A stretch of 64,000 nucleotides of DNA from Bacteroidota bacterium. Its GTDB lineage: Bacteria; Bacteroidota; Bacteroidia; Bacteroidales; VadinHA17. Within the stretch, counting starts at the first letter, position 1; every line of letters starts with the position of its first letter. Both the position numbers and the translations under genes were made by a program. Below the pieces are notes generated by a model. The model was not told the origin of the DNA. It was given only the letters and a program-made list of their open reading frames with translations, and made no database searches. The stretch spans positions 1 to 64,000 of the forward strand of contig JADKBL010000058.1 of assembly GCA_016718875.1 (NCBI GenBank). Direction: 5' to 3'. This document shows, piece by piece, positions 36,197 through 45,261 of the stretch.

Positions 36197-37735
36197 TCAG
36201 TTATTTTCAGCAGTCCTTTCATGCCAGAACTGATTAAAACTTCTGACAGGCTCCTCACAGATATAAACACTTGTTCCATACTCCCGTGCATGCTTATTCG
36301 TAATGCTACCCACTTTGGTAATCCTGGAAAAAAGTGTTTTCAGATCCTCCCCCGGTTCTTCATCATTTATGTAGATCATAGAAGTAATATCCGGTTCAAA
36401 TCTGTCAGGATACCAGTACTGAAAGCTTTCACTGAAGCTTATAGGCTCAGGTAAGCCATATTTCTTTCCTATTACCATAATTGCACCGGCCTGTCCATAA
36501 TTTTCGCCATATATAAAACACGCTTTTTTGTTTTCAATCTTATTATAAGCCGTAACTGCAATTGATGTAAGCTCTTCCCAGCCAAGCATGTCAGCATAAT
36601 CCTGTGGAAGAGAATGAATTGTACCATCCTCAAATCTTCGCCCCTGATCCATGCCATACTTTTCTTCCTGAACCTTAAAATATTTAATTAAACCTGTTGC
36701 TTTAAATACAGGAATGCCCATAGGTACTACAGGCAAGGTAATAATGATAAGAATCATTGGGAATAGAATCCTGATCCACATCCTTGATATCCATTGCTCA
36801 TATGCTACAGCCCCTGCTGCAATCAGAAACGGAAATACTCCAAGAGTATAATAGCCCTTACCCTTCAACAGCATCAGGCCTATGATAACGAAAAGAGAGA
36901 GATAAGCCAGAAATCTGTATTTCCTCATCATTCCTGAACCAAAAAGGAATATAATCCCTGCCAGAGTAAAGAAAGAACCTGCAAATGGCATAAGCAGCTG
37001 CTCTGTCAGAAAAAGGGGAATATCCATATGAACAAGCTGAGTGTCATAAAGTTCCGATAAATGACCAGTCACAGGAAAACCTCTGTATATCTGCCAGATA
37101 AGATTTGGCAGGAATATTAAAAACCCTGTCATAAGCCCGATTAAAAATCTTTTTTCCCTGAGAACAAAACGGTACCTGGTAAAGGGAATTATTACAAAAA
37201 GACCCAGGAGAAGAATTGCTGCCATATACTTATTAAGCAAAGACAAGCCGGCTACAACTCCTATCAGAATCAGGATATTACCCTTCAGAGAATTGATGTA
37301 TTTTACAACAAGATAGATTATAAGAGTCCAGAGAAATATCTCAATATGGACAGGCTGAAACAGAAAAAATGATCGCTGAAAAAAAATTGATACCAGCAGA
37401 CCTATGCCGGAAAGAAAGGCGGCAAATCGCGATCCTCCGAGCTCCCTGGTCAAAGCTGCCACAAGAATAATCAGAACTCCTCCAAGCAGAGCGGGAAATA
37501 ATCTGACGGCAAAAACTGAATATCCGAAAATATTCTGCATTACAAATGCAACCCATCCTATAAGCGGAGGAACTGAATTATATCCTGCTGAGGGATGCAT
37601 TCCAAGGGAGAAATAGAGAAGCTCATCACGATGGTATTCCAGGTTATTTACAAAAACCAGATGAATAATAATACTGAAAAGTGCAGGCAATATTATCACC
37701 GGATCTTTAAGAGTATTTTTAACAGAATAAGCCAT
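36197..37735 (-). CDS. ArnT-like glycosyltransferase family 39 membrane protein
   Basis: The 512-residue protein has about eleven membrane helices. The GT39/PMT-like first loop reads EYHRDELLYFSLG (the acidic pair Asp-Glu is the presumed catalytic site) followed by SAGYNSVPPLIGWVAF. A C-terminal soluble domain (from about residue 360) ends VGSITNKHAREYGTSVYICE. Family members move a sugar from a polyprenyl phosphate donor to lipids or proteins on the periplasmic side. No other cell-wall glycan genes are adjacent. Confidence 0.85.
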   Translation of the reverse strand: MAYSVKNTLKDPVIILPALFSIIIHLVFVNNLEYHRDELLYFSLGMHPSAGYNSVPPLIGWVAFVMQNIFGYSVFAVRLFPALLGGVLIILVAALTRELGGSRFAAFLSGIGLLVSIFFQRSFFLFQPVHIEIFLWTLIIYLVVKYINSLKGNILILIGVVAGLSLLNKYMAAILLLGLFVIIPFTRYRFVLREKRFLIGLMTGFLIFLPNLIWQIYRGFPVTGHLSELYDTQLVHMDIPLFLTEQLLMPFAGSFFTLAGIIFLFGSGMMRKYRFLAYLSLFVIIGLMLLKGKGYYTLGVFPFLIAAGAVAYEQWISRMWIRILFPMILIIITLPVVPMGIPVFKATGLIKYFKVQEEKYGMDQGRRFEDGTIHSLPQDYADMLGWEELTSIAVTAYNKIENKKACFIYGENYGQAGAIMVIGKKYGLPEPISFSESFQYWYPDRFEPDITSMIYINDEEPGEDLKTLFSRITKVGSITNKHAREYGTSVYICEEPVRSFNQFWHERTAENN

Positions 37736-37860
37736 GGAGAAAAAGATAATATTTACAGTTGCTGTTCAAAAGTAGTAAATACTCAACCCTTTAAAACTTT
37801 ATCATATAAGATTTTCAACAAATGCATCTCTCAGCTGTTATATCTGAGTACCGTTTTTAT

Positions 37861-37869
37861 TACCTTTGC
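37861..37869 (+). promoter_or_regulatory. -7 promoter element overlapping the HYC_CC_PP gene start
   Basis: TACCTTTGC is an exact TAnnTTTG match that ends five bases before the ATG at 37875. If used, it would make a leaderless or nearly leaderless transcript; a chance match cannot be excluded. Confidence 0.35.
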
Positions 37870-37874
37870 CGGGA

Positions 37875-38306
37875 ATGAAAAATAGAAGCAACATATTTTC
37901 AGTTATTTCATTATTTCTGACAATTCTCTTTATGGTTGGAAGTTCTGGTGCAGTAATTGTTACACATACATGCAATTCCTCCGGTCTGTCTGATTATAAA
38001 ACTGAATTCTTCTCCCCGGTTTCCTCTGATAATTCATGTTGCTGCTGCATTGAGACTACATCATGCAATAATGACCAAAATGAGTCACTTAAGAGGGGAT
38101 GCTGTTCATTTTCTACTGAAAAACTATCCCTGACAGATTATAATAACACAAAATTTGTAAACCTGTCCGTTTTGATACTACCGGTCTTATCCTGGAATTA
38201 TTTACCAGCCACTATAGATCAGGAAGAAATATCATACCCGGTTGAAATCCACAACAAACACGGAGGCCGCGATATTCTCAGATCCACCTGCCAGCTAATC
38301 ATTTGA
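37875..38306 (+). CDS. HYC_CC_PP family metal-uptake accessory protein
   Basis: Starting at ATG 37875 (MKNRSNIFSVISLFLTILFM), the protein has a signal sequence. It then carries the spaced cysteine pattern of the HYC_CC_PP family: THTCNSSG near residue 35, a CCCC run near 57 and GCCSF near 77. Small proteins of this kind lie upstream of TonB receptors for copper or other metals in Bacteroidota, and here a TonB receptor and an HMA protein follow. The many cysteines suggest metal binding in the periplasm. The Tyr of HYC is replaced (HTC). Confidence 0.7.
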   Translation: MKNRSNIFSVISLFLTILFMVGSSGAVIVTHTCNSSGLSDYKTEFFSPVSSDNSCCCCIETTSCNNDQNESLKRGCCSFSTEKLSLTDYNNTKFVNLSVLILPVLSWNYLPATIDQEEISYPVEIHNKHGGRDILRSTCQLII

Positions 38307-38387
38307 TCATACATCCTGTTTTCAGGTTCTGATACCTGATATTTTTATTTTACACAATTTATTGTGTATCACTTTATTATTTACAGG

Positions 38388-40610
38388 ATGAATAAACTAT
38401 TTTATACAATATTTTTTGTATTCCTGTCCTTACCGGTAATACTGAAAGGCCAGAATACAATAGAGGGTAAGGTATTTGATGCCGCAGATAAAGAAGAGAC
38501 GGGTCTGCCCGGGGCAAGTGTAATCTGGGCAGGCACTGTTACAGGTACATCAACAAATGCAGCCGGATACTTTAAACTGAAAAGGAACAGAGAAACAGAT
38601 AAGCTTGTGATAAGTTTCATAGGCTACAGGAGCGATACCATTACTGTCGGCAAGGATGATAAATATTTAAAAACCAGCCTCCGGCAGGGAAATGAACTAG
38701 GTGAAGTCCTGGTTTTCGGCAGGGCCCCGGGAGCACATATCAATAAAACAGATCCCGTCCTGACAGTTAATATCACTGGTGCGGAACTGCGAAAAGCAGC
38801 CTGCTGCAATCTGTCGGAGAGTTTTGAAACCAGTGCTTCAGTTGATGTTAATTATACTGATGCCGCTACAGGAGCCAAACAGATACAACTGCTGGGGCTG
38901 GCTGGAAATTATACCCAGATTCTCTCAGAGAACGTACCATCGATGTACGGACTTGCCTCTGCATACGGACTTAACTACATACCCGGACCATGGATGGAAT
39001 CGATTCAGGTTGCCAAGGGAACCTCATCGGTGAGGAATGGTTATGAATCGATTGCAGGGCAGATAAATGTTGAATATAAAAAACCGGCAACCAGTGAAAA
39101 GGTGTATGTAAATGGATTCCTGAGTGATGCCGGCAGACAGGAGCTGAATGCAAATGCTTCTGTACTACTTAATGACAAGCTCAGCACGATGATCCTTGCA
39201 CACACTGAAAACCAGAACGGCATGAGGGACCACAATAAAGACGGATTCAGGGATGAACCTGATGTGCATCAGTATCATTTTATTAACAGGTGGGATTACC
39301 TTACACCCAAAGGAGACATCAGAGTAGGTGTCAATTATCTGGAGGAGGAAAGGATCGGCGGCCAGTTATCATATAAGAACAATAAAAATGATACCTGGTC
39401 AGATGGTTTCGGAATAAATATTCTAACAAAACGTTTTGAAGCATTTTCAAAAGCAGGAACCATATTCACAAAATCCAAAAGCATGTCACTGGGATGGATC
39501 CAGAATTACTCCTATCACACACAGAATTCTTTCTTTGGTTTACGTAACTATTCCGGAACCCAAAACAGTTATTACTCCAATCTTTTGTACCAGTGGACTC
39601 CCATGTTGAGCAAACACACTCTTGATGCAGGGTTCAGTTACAAGTATGACCTGTATGATGAGCGCCTCGACTTATCACTTCTTGGAAAAAAAGAATCTGT
39701 CCCCGGAGCATTTGTCCAGTATACATATTCAGATACCTCAAAAGTTACCCTGGTTGCCGGGATCCGGGTTGATGAACATAACCTTTATGGAACATTGATT
39801 ACACCCCGTGTTCATCTCAGGTATGAAATTATAAACGGATTGGTACTGAGAGCCTCAGCAGGCAAAGGATACAGGTCGGCCAATGTACTGGCAGAAAACT
39901 CCTTCCTGCTTGCCAGCAGCCGCAATATGATTATTGCAAATGACCTTAAGATTGAAGAGGCATGGAACTCAGGAGTTAGTTTATCCGGGCAGATTCACCT
40001 CGGAGGAAAGGAGATAAAAGTATCATCGGAATTCTTCCATACAGGTTTTGTAAACCAGATCATTGCTGACCTCGATGCTGATGTTAATGAGGTGAGATTC
40101 TACAACCTGAACGGTAAATCGTACTCAAATGTACTTCAGTTTGAAGCATCCCTGCAGCCGGTGGAAGGACTTGATCTTCTCGCAGCATGGCGTATAAACG
40201 ATGTTATGATGACCATTGACGATGTTCTGAGAACAAAACCGCTTGCAAGCAGGTACAAAGGTCTGCTAACAGCATCATACCTTACTCACCTTCGTAAATG
40301 GCAATTTGATTACACTCTTCAGGTCAACGGTCCGGGAAGAATTCCATCAACTATTACAAATCCAGAAGGATACAGGATGCCCGATTCGTTCGATGCATTT
40401 CCTGTTATGAACGGGCAGATAACAAGGAATTTCAAAAAGTTCAATGTATATGCCGGTGTTGAGAACCTTCTCGATTTTACCCAGCATATGGCTATTCTGG
40501 ATGCAAACGATCCATTTGGAGAATATTTCGATTCAAGCCTGATCTGGGGACCTGTACACGGCAGAAAAATTTATGCCGGATTCAGATTCTTTTTTAACAG
40601 GGGCATTTAA
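38388..40610 (+). CDS. TonB-dependent receptor (metal-linked)
   Basis: The start is placed at 38388 (MNKLFYTIFFVFLSLPVILK), a signal peptide; the earlier Met adds eight residues. A CarboxypepD_reg-like domain (TIEGKVFDAADKE, GLPGASVIW, LVISFIGYRSDTI) comes first. It is followed by a plug (about 115-225, with TGAKQIQLLGLAGNYTQILS) and a 22-strand-type barrel ending in an aromatic C-terminus (YAGFRFFF). About 740 residues is normal for this class. Between HYC_CC_PP and an HMA chaperone it probably imports copper or a related metal complex. Confidence 0.88.
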   Translation: MNKLFYTIFFVFLSLPVILKGQNTIEGKVFDAADKEETGLPGASVIWAGTVTGTSTNAAGYFKLKRNRETDKLVISFIGYRSDTITVGKDDKYLKTSLRQGNELGEVLVFGRAPGAHINKTDPVLTVNITGAELRKAACCNLSESFETSASVDVNYTDAATGAKQIQLLGLAGNYTQILSENVPSMYGLASAYGLNYIPGPWMESIQVAKGTSSVRNGYESIAGQINVEYKKPATSEKVYVNGFLSDAGRQELNANASVLLNDKLSTMILAHTENQNGMRDHNKDGFRDEPDVHQYHFINRWDYLTPKGDIRVGVNYLEEERIGGQLSYKNNKNDTWSDGFGINILTKRFEAFSKAGTIFTKSKSMSLGWIQNYSYHTQNSFFGLRNYSGTQNSYYSNLLYQWTPMLSKHTLDAGFSYKYDLYDERLDLSLLGKKESVPGAFVQYTYSDTSKVTLVAGIRVDEHNLYGTLITPRVHLRYEIINGLVLRASAGKGYRSANVLAENSFLLASSRNMIIANDLKIEEAWNSGVSLSGQIHLGGKEIKVSSEFFHTGFVNQIIADLDADVNEVRFYNLNGKSYSNVLQFEASLQPVEGLDLLAAWRINDVMMTIDDVLRTKPLASRYKGLLTASYLTHLRKWQFDYTLQVNGPGRIPSTITNPEGYRMPDSFDAFPVMNGQITRNFKKFNVYAGVENLLDFTQHMAILDANDPFGEYFDSSLIWGPVHGRKIYAGFRFFFNRGI

Positions 40611-40658
40611 TTATTTCATGATTATAAATATTTGTAAAACAATTAAAACTAATGACAT

Positions 40659-40976
40659 ATGAAAACAATAAGTAAATTTTTAGCAGTAATAATAGTAATG
40701 ATAATCCCGTTTGCTGTGAATGCACAGGAGAAATCAAAAGCTAATGAAACAGTGAAGTTCAAGACCTCAATTGATTGTGCTGCCTGTGTGAACACTATTA
40801 TGACTAATCTTCCTCAGGAGAAGGGGATCAGGGATGTTAAATGTGATCTGGCGACAAAAGAGGTTACAGTGACATATCAGAAGGAAAAAAACAATCCGGA
40901 AGAGATAAAAAAATCAATTGAAAAGCTCGGGTATACTGCAAAAGTAATTCCGGCTGAAAATAGTCAGAAAAAGTAA
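40659..40976 (+). CDS. Secreted HMA-domain metal-binding protein
   Basis: A signal peptide (MKTISKFLAVIIVMIIPFAV) leads into a heavy-metal-associated domain with the CxxC motif IDCAACVNTI (Cys pair near residues 41-44). The typical ending follows: EVTVTYQKEKNNPEEIKKSI and LGYTAK. It likely binds a soft metal such as Cu+ in the periplasm. It is 48 bases after the TonB receptor on the same strand, so receptor and chaperone form one uptake module with the HYC_CC_PP gene. Confidence 0.87.
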   Translation: MKTISKFLAVIIVMIIPFAVNAQEKSKANETVKFKTSIDCAACVNTIMTNLPQEKGIRDVKCDLATKEVTVTYQKEKNNPEEIKKSIEKLGYTAKVIPAENSQKK

Positions 40977-40996
40977 AGAAATAATTTTCCGGCTAT

Positions 40997-41719
40997 TTAT
41001 CTTAATATTCCGGTCAGGTCGCGTATTACCACTGAGGCACATGCAATGCCAAAAGTGGCTGGCATGTATGAAATAGTTCCTACGATGGAGGCTTTATTCT
41101 GTTCTCCGTTTGTAGGAACTATTTTGCTTTTATCAATCCCTTCAGGAGAATAGATTGCTGTAAAACCATCCCTTACTCCAAGACGATGCAGCTTCTTTCT
41201 CAGTATCCTTGCGAGTGAACAGTTGTTTGTTTCTGAGATATCCGATATAGTTACTGATAAAGGATCAAACTTGCCTCCTGCTCCCATTGAGCTTACCACA
41301 GGCAATTTTCTCTGAAGGCTGTGGTAGATCAGGAATACCTTTGGTGAAAGTGTATCAATTGCATCCACAACATAATCGTATCGCTGATCAAGGATTTCTG
41401 TCATCCGGTCATCCTTGATATATTCATTGATAACCTCCAGATTTAAGGCAGGATTAATATCAATAAGCCTTTGCCCCATCACTTCGGCTTTTGATTTTCC
41501 CTCATTGCTCTTCAATGCCGGCAATTGCCTGTTTCTGTTTGATTTATGGATTGTATCACCATCAACTATTGTCATCGAACCTACTCCTGACCGGCAGATC
41601 ATCTCCGCAGCATATGCTCCAACTCCGCCAAGTCCTACAATAAGGACTTTAGAAGCCCTGAGTTTTTCCAGCCCTTCTTTTCCAAGTATTAGTTCAGTCC
41701 GTGACAGCCAGTCATTCAT
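40997..41719 (-). CDS. tcdA: tRNA threonylcarbamoyladenosine dehydratase TcdA
   Basis: The 240-residue ThiF/E1-like enzyme begins WLSRTELILGKEGLEKLRAS and has the nucleotide-binding loop VLIVGLGGVGAYAAEMICRS and the adenylation motif NRNRQLPAL. The YVVDAIDTLSPK segment follows. It cyclises t6A at position 37 of ANN-decoding tRNAs to ct6A, using ATP. Length and order match TcdA (CsdL). It ends close to the HMA gene in a convergent arrangement and is followed upstream by TatD and GltX on the same strand. Confidence 0.9.
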   Translation of the reverse strand: MNDWLSRTELILGKEGLEKLRASKVLIVGLGGVGAYAAEMICRSGVGSMTIVDGDTIHKSNRNRQLPALKSNEGKSKAEVMGQRLIDINPALNLEVINEYIKDDRMTEILDQRYDYVVDAIDTLSPKVFLIYHSLQRKLPVVSSMGAGGKFDPLSVTISDISETNNCSLARILRKKLHRLGVRDGFTAIYSPEGIDKSKIVPTNGEQNKASIVGTISYMPATFGIACASVVIRDLTGILR

Positions 41720-41731
41720 TGTTTTGTGTTT

Positions 41732-42418
41732 TTATTTACCTCTAATTTTGAATATATTATTATAATTCAGTAATAGCTGATTCTGCAGTTCCACTATAGA
41801 GATATGAAGATCATCAGCCACTTTTTTATAGATTTCCCTGATGTCAGCTCCACTCCCGTCAGTTTCCAGAAAGATCCTGTCGGAAGGCAATGATCTGATA
41901 AGTTCAGCAGCTTCAGGCCGGATTACAAAATCGAACCAGAATGAAATAAACATATTCCTTGAAATAAGCTGCAAGGCAAGCTCTGTTTTTCCCCTGAATC
42001 CATGCACAAGCCATGGCATTTTTGGCTTTAGCTTTTTATGAGAGGAAATCAGCTCTTCCCAGGCTTTTACACAGTGAATAACCATTGGTTTACCCAACTT
42101 TTCTGATAGTACAGCCTGTTGTTCAAATACAGATCTCTGAAGGCTCATTGAAGGACCTTTGAGTTTGTCAAATCCTGCTTCACCTATTGCAGTTATTGCC
42201 TCATCGGAAGTATTCTGATTTACAAATTCGAAAAGTTGATTCTGATTTGATTCATTGAGAAACCAGGGATGGATGCCCATGGAATAATTCATTCCGCTGT
42301 TATGATCAGGTAATTTACCTTCATGTGCCATCAGGTTGTCAAGGATAAAAATATCACTGACGGGTAGTGCATCATGATTATGAATATCAATATAGTCCCC
42401 CGGACGAGGATAGTACAT
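41732..42418 (-). CDS. TatD-family metal-dependent hydrolase
   Basis: This TIM-barrel metallohydrolase is shorter than typical TatD (228 residues rather than ~260). It still has the metal ligands in order: YIDIHNHD, IGEAGFD, MVIHCVKAW, WLVHGFRG and FLETDGS. Family members are 3'-5' DNases or related hydrolases. The N-terminus MYYPRPGDYIDIHNH puts the first metal motif at about residue 11, as expected for a cytosolic enzyme of the compact Bacteroidota type. It is two bases from gltX, which lies upstream. Confidence 0.87.
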   Translation of the reverse strand: MYYPRPGDYIDIHNHDALPVSDIFILDNLMAHEGKLPDHNSGMNYSMGIHPWFLNESNQNQLFEFVNQNTSDEAITAIGEAGFDKLKGPSMSLQRSVFEQQAVLSEKLGKPMVIHCVKAWEELISSHKKLKPKMPWLVHGFRGKTELALQLISRNMFISFWFDFVIRPEAAELIRSLPSDRIFLETDGSGADIREIYKKVADDLHISIVELQNQLLLNYNNIFKIRGK

Positions 42419-42420
42419 AT

Positions 42421-43932
42421 CTATTTTTTTCCTATAACTGAAATTCCGGTATCGATACGCTTCAAAGTTTCATCTTTCCCGATCCAGCTTATTATATCGA
42501 ACATATGAGGACCGCGTGATGCTCCAACAATTACCAGCCTGAAAGCATTCATAATTGCTCCTGTATTATAGCCCTTCTGTTCAATCCATGCTTTCACGGA
42601 TTTTTCTGTTTCAGCCGGTGTAAAATCTTCACACGAATCGAGAACAGACATAAGCTCAGCCATCTGGACTGCAGTATCTTCCTTCCATCTTTTCTTAATA
42701 ACATCCTGATCATAGGATTCAGGAGTCCTGAAGAAGAAATCTGTCTGATCCCATATCTCCTTAACAAAACTGACTCTGGCCTTCACCATTTCAATCAGTG
42801 ATTCAATCCGGACAATATCACACTGGTATCCTCTTGCTCTCAGAAACTCCCTGAATTCCATTGCAATGATATCATTTTCCTTTTTTTGAAGGTACTGATG
42901 ATTGAACCATTTTGCCTTCTCAGGATCAAACCTGGAACCAGACTTGCCAACTCTGTCAATTGAGAAAGCTTCAATCAGTTGATCCATTGAAAAGATCTCC
43001 TGCTCAGTCCCGGGATTCCATCCCAGTAGTGCGATCATATTTACAAATGCTTCAGGATAATATCCTTCCTCCCTGTATCCCTTTGCAGTTTCACCATAAG
43101 GCCAGAAAAGGGGAAAAACAGGAAAACCCATTTTATCTCCATCCCGTTTGCTCAGCTTGCCCTTGCCATCCGGCTTAAGAAGAAGCGGAAGATGTGCAAA
43201 CTGAGGAGGATCCCACCTGAATGACCTGTAAAGCAATATATGAAGAGGCAGCGACGGCAGCCATTCCTCCCCCCTTATTACATGACTTATTTTCATCAAT
43301 CTGTCGTCGACAAGATGAGCCAGGTGGTATGTCGGCATCCCGTCTGACTTGTACAAAACCTTATCATCGAGTGTTGAGGAATTGACAACGATATGACCGC
43401 GAATCATGTCATCAAAACTTATCTCTTCATTGTCCGGCATCCGGTATCTGATAACATAATGCTCTCCCTCCTCAAGCTTCTTCTTCCATTCTGTTTCAGA
43501 CAGCGATAAAGAGTTTTTCATCTTACTTCTTATAGCAGCATTATATATAAAGGTATTACCACTTTTTTCAGATTCGCTTCGCAATAATTCAAGTTCTTCC
43601 GGAGTGTCGAAAGCATAATAAGCATCTCCGGATGAAACAAGCATATCTGCATATTGTCTGTAGATTGCTTTCCTGTCGCTCTGACGGTAAGGCCCGTAAC
43701 TTCCACCTTCATAAATCCCTTCATCTATTTTTATTCCGCACCATTTCAGGGAATCCATAATATATTCTTCAGCACCTTCAACGAACCGGGTCTGATCTGT
43801 ATCCTCAATCCTGAGAATGAATGTGCCATTATTTTTCCTGGCAAACAGATAATTATAGAGAGCTGTCCTGACACCTCCCATGTGCAATGGTCCTGTAGGA
43901 CTGGGAGCAAATCGTACTCTTACTTCTGACAT
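42421..43932 (-). CDS. gltX: Glutamyl-tRNA synthetase GltX
   Basis: The start is set at 43932 (MSEVRVRFAPSPTGPLHMGG) rather than an upstream Met, because the HIGH-type motif PTGPLHMGG should fall near residue 14. The KMSKS-type motif is KGKLSKRDGDKMG. The class I fold includes IRGEEWLPSLPLHILLYRSF, and the anticodon-binding domain ends in IVGASRGPHMFDIISWIG. About 503 residues is right for Bacteroidota GltX. It charges tRNA-Glu. A TAnnTTTG element lies 28 bases upstream of the start. Confidence 0.96.
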   Translation of the reverse strand: MSEVRVRFAPSPTGPLHMGGVRTALYNYLFARKNNGTFILRIEDTDQTRFVEGAEEYIMDSLKWCGIKIDEGIYEGGSYGPYRQSDRKAIYRQYADMLVSSGDAYYAFDTPEELELLRSESEKSGNTFIYNAAIRSKMKNSLSLSETEWKKKLEEGEHYVIRYRMPDNEEISFDDMIRGHIVVNSSTLDDKVLYKSDGMPTYHLAHLVDDRLMKISHVIRGEEWLPSLPLHILLYRSFRWDPPQFAHLPLLLKPDGKGKLSKRDGDKMGFPVFPLFWPYGETAKGYREEGYYPEAFVNMIALLGWNPGTEQEIFSMDQLIEAFSIDRVGKSGSRFDPEKAKWFNHQYLQKKENDIIAMEFREFLRARGYQCDIVRIESLIEMVKARVSFVKEIWDQTDFFFRTPESYDQDVIKKRWKEDTAVQMAELMSVLDSCEDFTPAETEKSVKAWIEQKGYNTGAIMNAFRLVIVGASRGPHMFDIISWIGKDETLKRIDTGISVIGKK

Positions 43933-43959
43933 AAAATAAATAGTAAAGTTTATTAATGT

Positions 43960-43968
43960 GCAAAGATA
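43960..43968 (-). promoter_or_regulatory. -7 promoter element for gltX
   Basis: The minus strand reads TATCTTTGC, an exact TAnnTTTG match, and a TTG lies about 18 bases further upstream (43987-43989). This supports the gltX start at 43932. Confidence 0.55.
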
Positions 43969-44059
43969 TGCAAACCTCATAACATACAATAGCCTAACTA
44001 AAATCAGGTATTGTAAGGTGGAAATGTATTAATTTAGCAGAATTCAATTAAACCGATTT

Positions 44060-45094
44060 ATGAAAAAGATGAAAGCACTTGTGAAGGCAAGGCCGGAGAA
44101 AGGCCTTTGGATGCAGGAAGTGCCAATCCCTGAGCCAGGCCTTAATGATGTAATAATAAAGGTTAAAAAATCAGCTATCTGCGGTACCGATCTCCATATA
44201 TATGAATGGGATACCTGGGCGCAGAAAACAATCAAGACACCAATGGTTATAGGACATGAGTACATGGGTTATATAGAGAAAATGGGTGCCGGAGTGAAAA
44301 ACCTTCAGATTGGTGAAAGAGTCACCGGGGAGGGCCATCTTGCATGCGGCCACTGCCGAAACTGCCGCAGGGGAAAGGAACATGTTTGTGAGAATACTAT
44401 CGGTATAGGAGTAAATACAGATGGATCATTTGCCGAATATGTAAAGATTCCTTCGCAGAATGTAATCCCTCTCGATCACAGGATTCCTGATGAATGGGCA
44501 GCAATTATGGATCCCTTCGGTAATGCGACACATACGGCTCTTTCCTTTCCATTGCTCGGAGAAGATGTTCTTATAACCGGTTCGGGACTGATTGGCAGCA
44601 TGGCAGTTGCCATAGCAAAATTCGCGGGAGCAAGATTCATAGTTGCCAGTGACCTGAGTGATTACCGGCTGGCGATTGCAAAAAAAATGGGAGCTACACT
44701 CACAGTAAATCCCTCAAAAGGTGAGAAAATATCTGATGCCGTTAATAAACTTCATATGAGAGGCTTTGATGTAGGACTCGAAATGTCGGGATCTCCGAAA
44801 GCATTTACAGAAATGATCACCAATATGTATAACGGATCAAACATATCACTGCTTGGTATCCTTCCTTCCAACTTTGAAGTGCCATGGAGTGATATTATTT
44901 TCAAGGCAATCACACTGAAAGGAATTTACGGAAGGGAAATGTGGGAGACCTGGTATAAAATGGAACAGATGATAATCGGAGGGATTGATCTAAACCCGGT
45001 TATAACTCACCGTTTTTATATCGACGATTTCCAGAAAGGCTTTGATGCCATGGAAGAAGGTAACTGTGGCAAAGTCATTCTAAACTGGGATTAG
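44060..45094 (+). CDS. tdh: L-threonine 3-dehydrogenase
   Basis: This 344-residue zinc alcohol dehydrogenase has the Tdh features: catalytic-zinc region AICGTDLHIYEWDTWAQ, GHEYMGYI, the structural-zinc loop CGHCRNCRRGKEHVC, NAD site VLITGSGLIGSMAVAIAKFA, and ISLLGILPS. It oxidises threonine to 2-amino-3-ketobutyrate, which the next gene product (Kbl) cleaves to glycine and acetyl-CoA. The two genes are 167 bases apart, separated by a hairpin element. A second Met three codons in is an alternative start. Confidence 0.95.
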   Translation: MKKMKALVKARPEKGLWMQEVPIPEPGLNDVIIKVKKSAICGTDLHIYEWDTWAQKTIKTPMVIGHEYMGYIEKMGAGVKNLQIGERVTGEGHLACGHCRNCRRGKEHVCENTIGIGVNTDGSFAEYVKIPSQNVIPLDHRIPDEWAAIMDPFGNATHTALSFPLLGEDVLITGSGLIGSMAVAIAKFAGARFIVASDLSDYRLAIAKKMGATLTVNPSKGEKISDAVNKLHMRGFDVGLEMSGSPKAFTEMITNMYNGSNISLLGILPSNFEVPWSDIIFKAITLKGIYGREMWETWYKMEQMIIGGIDLNPVITHRFYIDDFQKGFDAMEEGNCGKVILNWD

Positions 45095-45185
45095 TAACCC
45101 GGCTGAACGGTTTCAGCGAAGCTTAATCTGGGCTATTAGTTTTAAGGCACCAATTACAAATTGGCGCCAGCATATTTCTTCGGAT

Positions 45186-45216
45186 GGCGCGGATTTAGCG
45201 AAGCGCAATCCGTGCC
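45186..45216. repeat. Hairpin element between tdh and kbl
   Basis: GGCGCGGATT (45186-45195) pairs with AATCCGTGCC (45207-45216), one G-T pair, around an 11-base loop. No T run follows, so it is unlikely to be a simple terminator. It is similar in style to other intergenic hairpins in the window. Confidence 0.55.
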
Positions 45217-45261
45217 AAAAGTTAAAGGCACTTAGGAACTTAAAGGTTTAAACATAAAGAT

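Noticed and set aside
45186..45216. Terminator splitting tdh from kbl
   Set aside because: No T run follows the stem on either strand.
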